DNA from: Saccharospirillum impatiens DSM 12546
GTDB lineage: Bacteria > Pseudomonadota > Gammaproteobacteria > Pseudomonadales > Natronospirillaceae
Direction: 5' to 3'
NCBI RefSeq assembly: GCF_000423605.1
Contig: NZ_AUIH01000021.1
Coordinates: 22,210-86,209, forward strand
DNA length: 64,000 nt
Shown here: one piece after another, positions 61,324 through 64,000 of the stretch
Layout: each line of letters opens with the position of its first letter
Position numbering within the stretch: position 1 is the stretch's first letter
Notes under the pieces: model-generated
Databases searched by the model: none
What the model was told of the DNA's origin: nothing
What the model saw: the letters and a program-made list of their open reading frames with translations, nothing else
Program-made: the position numbers and the translations under genes

Positions 61324-62136
61324 TCAGCAATCCTGTTCGCTTACATCAATTTCGGTCAGCCATACATCATCACTGGCGGTGTACTGGTAGCGCATGGTCG
61401 CCCCCTTGTCGAGTATTGAGCGGATGTTACCCATGTTGCAGCTTTGTTCTATCACAATAGGCCGCATCAGCGTTTCCAGCTCTTCCGCTGGCATCTCCAT
61501 GGAGCTGAGCGTCACGAGTTTATAGTCATAGACAAGAGTGCTTTGATCGGCGATCAGTTCCATTAACAGCGTGTCTTGATCTATTTGCGCTGGCAGCATA
61601 GGGTTGGTCTGCTCGGCCACCGCCACCAACAGCGCTACAAGTGCTGCATCGCCCATTGGCGCGTCGCATTGCGACTGAGATGGAATGACCTGAAATTCCT
61701 CCACGATCAGCCAGCTGTCGCCACTGGGTTGCAACACAGCGGAGTAATCTGAATGGACACACTTCAGCGAGTTGTAGTTGACGGCACTAACGCGTGCCAG
61801 TTCGCCTTCGAAATGGACTTCGATATCACTCAGATCTGACTGTTCGCCGGCGGCCCGGGCGGCTTTAAGCCCTGACTCAAATACGCTGGCATACTGATCC
61901 AACGTAAGCACGATGGGTTGTTCGCTGCCATCAGAATGTTGGTAGGTACCCCGCAGAATGGCCTGATCGCTGTACAGAGACAGCAGAGACTCATCGTAGG
62001 TGTTGGTCAACGTCTCGTAGTTTGCCATGAAGTCGAGTACAGAATTGGTATCGTCATCGACGGATGTAGAAGTCGCGGCATTGGCCAACATAGGGGTGGA
62101 GAAAGCCAAGACCAGAGTGAGGATGTGCTTGTTCAA
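61324..62136 (-). CDS. Exported protein of unknown function
   Basis: 270 residues, probably from a TTG at 62136 with AAAGGA eight bases upstream; an upstream in-frame ATG would give an unnatural leader. Signal peptide LNKHILTLVLAFSTPMLANA. The mature part begins with a nuclear-transport-factor-2-like pattern (VLDFMANYETLTNTYDESLL, DQAILRGTYQHSDG, WLIVEEFQVI). A second domain has two distant cysteines (EQSCNMGN and C-terminal DC). No clear family. It lies on the same strand downstream of the toxin/immunity genes, 63 nt from the immunity-like gene. Confidence 0.7.
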   Translation of the reverse strand: MNKHILTLVLAFSTPMLANAATSTSVDDDTNSVLDFMANYETLTNTYDESLLSLYSDQAILRGTYQHSDGSEQPIVLTLDQYASVFESGLKAARAAGEQSDLSDIEVHFEGELARVSAVNYNSLKCVHSDYSAVLQPSGDSWLIVEEFQVIPSQSQCDAPMGDAALVALLVAVAEQTNPMLPAQIDQDTLLMELIADQSTLVYDYKLVTLSSMEMPAEELETLMRPIVIEQSCNMGNIRSILDKGATMRYQYTASDDVWLTEIDVSEQDC

Positions 62137-62199
62137 GTGTTTTTTCCTTTGAGGATCAAGTAAATTATTTAAGAAAATTTCTGCCAATAACATAACAAA

Positions 62200-62598
62200 C
62201 TAATTTAACCAATCAACAGAAGGTTCATATTCTGCTAGTACTTCTATACAACTACTGGAAGTAAAAATGGCATAATGCACAATAGCTCTTTCATTATGAA
62301 TACCTTGGCTAGTATGCTGAAACCAACTTAAATAACTTGAATTCTCAACAACAAATAATGTCCATTGACCTGAATTGCTGTATGAATTTACTCGCTCATA
62401 AGCCAAGAGATCGCCTTCATCAATAGCTCTATAGGCAAGAGGTGGGTCAAATTTAATACGCAACATTTTTGCACATTCACCGGAGCCTTTTAGTAGTATT
62501 CGGAAGCCTTCATAATCATCGTATAGACCTTCTACGTACATTGCATTCTGGAGCCCGAGAATGGGTTCCCATTTTTTGAAAATGTTGATTTCTGTCAT
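62200..62598 (-). CDS. Putative immunity protein for toxin tip 2
   Basis: 132 residues, AT-rich compared with the chromosome. Alpha/beta protein with KKWEPILGLQNAMYVEGLYD, GFRILLKGSGECAKMLRIKF and SSSCIEVLAEYEPSVDWLN. No family recognised with confidence. It starts 6 nt after the toxin-tip stop, the usual place for a cognate immunity gene in polymorphic toxin systems. Role assigned by position only. Confidence 0.6.
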   Translation of the reverse strand: MTEINIFKKWEPILGLQNAMYVEGLYDDYEGFRILLKGSGECAKMLRIKFDPPLAYRAIDEGDLLAYERVNSYSNSGQWTLFVVENSSYLSWFQHTSQGIHNERAIVHYAIFTSSSCIEVLAEYEPSVDWLN

Positions 62599-62604
62599 TG
62601 TCTA

Positions 62605-63240
62605 TTACCAAAAACGGAATTTAATTCTATTTCTACCTTGCTGTACCTCTAGAGTAGGAGGCCCATCATTTGAGGCACCAGGCCTGACTGTTACTTGCCT
62701 ACCGTCCTCTAGCGTTCCAGTTCTACCGGTTCCATATTGAGTGTCGATATCCCTCACATTTTGAGGGTTTAATGCATCGAATTCGGCATTGGCTTTTTCA
62801 AAACCGCCTTCTTGATCAAACTGCTTTGTTCGACCGGCGGTAGACCTGCCGGGTCGAGACTCTGAAATCAGATCATCAACAGTCTTTCTTGAGCCACAAG
62901 CATTATGCACCCACAACCCAAACTCACCCACGAAGTAGGTCTCGTAGTCCTCCACCGTGTAGTTGTAGGCCACCAACTCCAGTGGGCTAAGGTCTACGTC
63001 CAGCACTTCCACGGGCTGCTGGGTGTGGGTCGCGATTTGCTGGCCTACGGTCAGTTCATCGGCTCGGGTAAAGCCCTGCCCCATAACATAGAACGGATGC
63101 TCACCGGTGGCAACTAGGGTTTCACGTTGGCCCTCGGTGTTGCCTACGGTGATGGTCAGGCCATCGGTGTGGTAGTGGCTATAGGCATCGAGGATGCGCT
63201 TGTACGTCAGGTTGCCTGTGAGTTCGCTTCTGACCAGCGA
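62605..63240 (-). CDS. Orphan polymorphic toxin tip 2: HINT pre-toxin domain plus unknown toxin domain
   Basis: The frame is open from 63240 (just after an in-frame TAG at 63241-63243) to 62605, 212 codons; the first ATG is at 63084. It encodes the C-terminal half of a HINT/intein-like domain (TGEHPFYVMGQGFTRADELT, LVAYNYTVEDYETYFVGEFG, LWVHNAC) and then a 90-residue toxin domain. That domain has GRTKQFDQEGGFEKANAEFD, GTLEDGRQVTVRPGAS and LEVQQGRNRIKFRFW. Basic and with conserved-looking polar residues, it is likely a nuclease (inference). The toxin's long N-terminal delivery part is missing, so this is a displaced cassette. Confidence 0.75.
   Translation of the reverse strand, partial: SLVRSELTGNLTYKRILDAYSHYHTDGLTITVGNTEGQRETLVATGEHPFYVMGQGFTRADELTVGQQIATHTQQPVEVLDVDLSPLELVAYNYTVEDYETYFVGEFGLWVHNACGSRKTVDDLISESRPGRSTAGRTKQFDQEGGFEKANAEFDALNPQNVRDIDTQYGTGRTGTLEDGRQVTVRPGASNDGPPTLEVQQGRNRIKFRFW
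62901..62995 (+). repeat. 95-nt direct repeat, copy 1 (HINT end)
   Basis: Identical over 95 nt to 63906-64000 (which is cut by the window edge). It encodes the PLELVAYNYTVEDYETYFVG to WVHN part of the HINT domain in both toxin tips. Such identity suggests recombination between cassettes. Confidence 0.97.
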
Positions 63241-63356
63241 CTAGTAGCTGCAAACCTGGCGGCATCCTTACTCAGGAAAGTCCCAGAGATTATAGTAGGG
63301 GCTAACCTGCAGTGCATGTCCCGACCACTTCTAGCGCGCCCGATCACCCCTTACGA
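63241..63356 (-). other. Junction between cassettes, possible gene remnant
   Basis: A short minus-strand frame reads MHCRLAPTIISGTFLSKDAA then RFAATSRWSEANSQAT and a stop, overlapping the start of toxin tip 2 in another frame. It looks protein-like but too short to assign. It may be the tail of another displaced cassette. Confidence 0.35.
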
Positions 63357-63692
63357 TTATAAGTTATCCTTCCTCCACCATGCTCCCGACTTCATTACTT
63401 CTGGAATGGCAGGATCATCCCCATTAGTGAAACCGAAGTTTTTTTCCAAATAGTCAAACCACTCATTCCGGAGGATTTTTGGAAGCTCTTTCCCACACCA
63501 TGGGCAATACTTAATCGTTTGCCTTGCACTACCACCATCTAATACTTTAATTCCATACTCTCTATACTTATCTTCATAAAAAATAGGGACATCCTTTTGA
63601 TCTAAGTGAACATCCATCTCAGAACAGCAATGCGATAGTATTTTATTAGATATCAATTGTTCTGCCCTCAACTGCATCTTTGTACATTTCAC
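63357..63692 (-). CDS. DUF6980-like putative immunity protein for toxin tip 1
   Basis: 111 residues from the ATG at 63692; the true start may be the ATG at 63677 or a TTG near 63656, since the conserved part begins at SHCCSEMDVHLD. It has a CC pair near the N-terminus and a YCPWCGKELP zinc-like motif followed by RNEWFDYLEKNFGF and SGAWWRKDNL. That pattern fits the DUF6980 family, found near polymorphic toxins. Its start overlaps the toxin stop by up to 47 nt, so translation is coupled. AT-rich. Confidence 0.75.
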   Translation of the reverse strand: MKCTKMQLRAEQLISNKILSHCCSEMDVHLDQKDVPIFYEDKYREYGIKVLDGGSARQTIKYCPWCGKELPKILRNEWFDYLEKNFGFTNGDDPAIPEVMKSGAWWRKDNL

Positions 63693-64000
63693 CTGTCACA
63701 GGATCTTTAGATCCCTTATGCTGTCCTCTATAATCATATACTTCAATATCATTATGGGTATGATCCCACTCGTAATACTCTCGATTTCTACCCCTCTCAC
63801 CATTACTCCTTCTTCCGTTTCCCACACTTTGGGAACTATTCCAAACCTCACTTTCTGACTTGGAGGGATTGGCTCTACGAGCATTAGCGGAACTTGTGTT
63901 ACAAACATTATGCACCCACAACCCAAACTCACCCACGAAGTAGGTCTCGTAGTCCTCCACCGTGTAGTTGTAGGCCACCAACTCCAGTGGGCTAAGGTCT
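63646..64000 (-). CDS. Polymorphic toxin tip 1 with colicin E3-like rRNase domain (5' part outside window)
   Basis: Only the C-terminal 118 codons are in the window. The frame enters with the same HINT end (PLELVAYNYTVEDYETYFVG, ending WVHNVC), then a Ser/Asn-rich linker and a domain NREYYEWDHTHNDIEVYDYR, QHKGSKDPVTGEMYKDAVEG. D-x-x-H-x-x-x-E in YEWDHTHNDIEVY matches the Asp/His/Glu triad of colicin E3, which cuts 16S rRNA in the decoding site. The domain looks complete. It is followed by an overlapping DUF6980-like gene, its probable immunity protein. Confidence 0.82.
   Translation of the reverse strand, partial: DLSPLELVAYNYTVEDYETYFVGEFGLWVHNVCNTSSANARRANPSKSESEVWNSSQSVGNGRRSNGERGRNREYYEWDHTHNDIEVYDYRGQHKGSKDPVTGEMYKDAVEGRTIDI
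63906..64000 (+). repeat. 95-nt direct repeat, copy 2 (HINT end), continues past the window
   Basis: Identical to 62901-62995 over all 95 visible bases. The repeat is likely longer, as copy 1 has more HINT sequence up to about 63240. Confidence 0.97.

Overview
The window reads as chromosomal DNA of a moderately GC-rich gammaproteobacterium. The strongest marker is the block zapA - 6S RNA (ssrS) - 5-formyltetrahydrofolate cyclo-ligase, divergent from ygfB-pepP, an order typical of that class. AapJQMP-type transport, a xylose ABC system with a ROK regulator, MCPs and many two-component kinases suggest a free-living, probably marine or halophilic heterotroph (Oceanospirillales-like). The genus is inference only. 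I saw no tRNA or rRNA genes, insertion sequences, prophage or CRISPR array.

Region by region. 1-4760: rimK (5' end outside the window), a zinc carboxypeptidase-like protein, and a kinase/sigma-54 activator pair. 4761-9574: an L-amino-acid ABC transporter (aapJQMP) behind a sigma-54 -24/-12 promoter and three copies of an upstream dyad motif, so the pair just upstream is its likely regulator. 9828-16079: an orphan periplasmic binding protein, an AEC transporter, an MCP, DUF3461, a DUF503-like protein and xylB. 16085-21439: fba, pgk, udk and an M32 carboxypeptidase, with three copies of a long palindromic repeat between them. 21678-30439: a periplasmic sulfite-oxidase-fold protein with a hybrid kinase, a RimK-like ATP-grasp ligase divergent from a GNAT/C39 fusion, a TetR operon with its operator, a PA2778/PA2779-type peptidase pair and a membrane thioredoxin-like protein. 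30440-40834: a decayed flavoprotein gene, a LysE/AraC pair, fosA with a PEP/pyruvate-binding protein, gdhA, modF, a fourth palindromic repeat, YdcF, a cNMP-binding protein and an EVE protein. 41047-44942: the zapA/ssrS/ygfA and ygfB/pepP housekeeping block. 46331-52791: the xylose regulon, xylA and xylFHG on the minus strand and xylR divergent. 52806-60683: a 7TM-DISM kinase with its LuxR regulator and two large secreted repeat proteins. 60700-64000: a pseudogene, then an AT-richer array of polymorphic-toxin tips and putative immunity genes that runs out of the window.

How genes work together. Xylose enters through XylFHG, is isomerised by XylA and phosphorylated by XylB, whose gene lies about 30 kb away; XylR probably controls the cluster. 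The N-terminal domain of the first kinase has the fold of an amino-acid binding protein, which fits its proposed role in switching on aapJQMP.

The most notable findings are: (i) four intergenic elements whose 20-nt outer arms differ in sequence between copies yet stay self-complementary, three of them exactly 93 nt; (ii) two toxin tips sharing an identical 95-nt HINT end, one carrying a colicin E3-like active-site triad; (iii) the three-site enhancer plus sigma-54 promoter of the amino-acid transporter.
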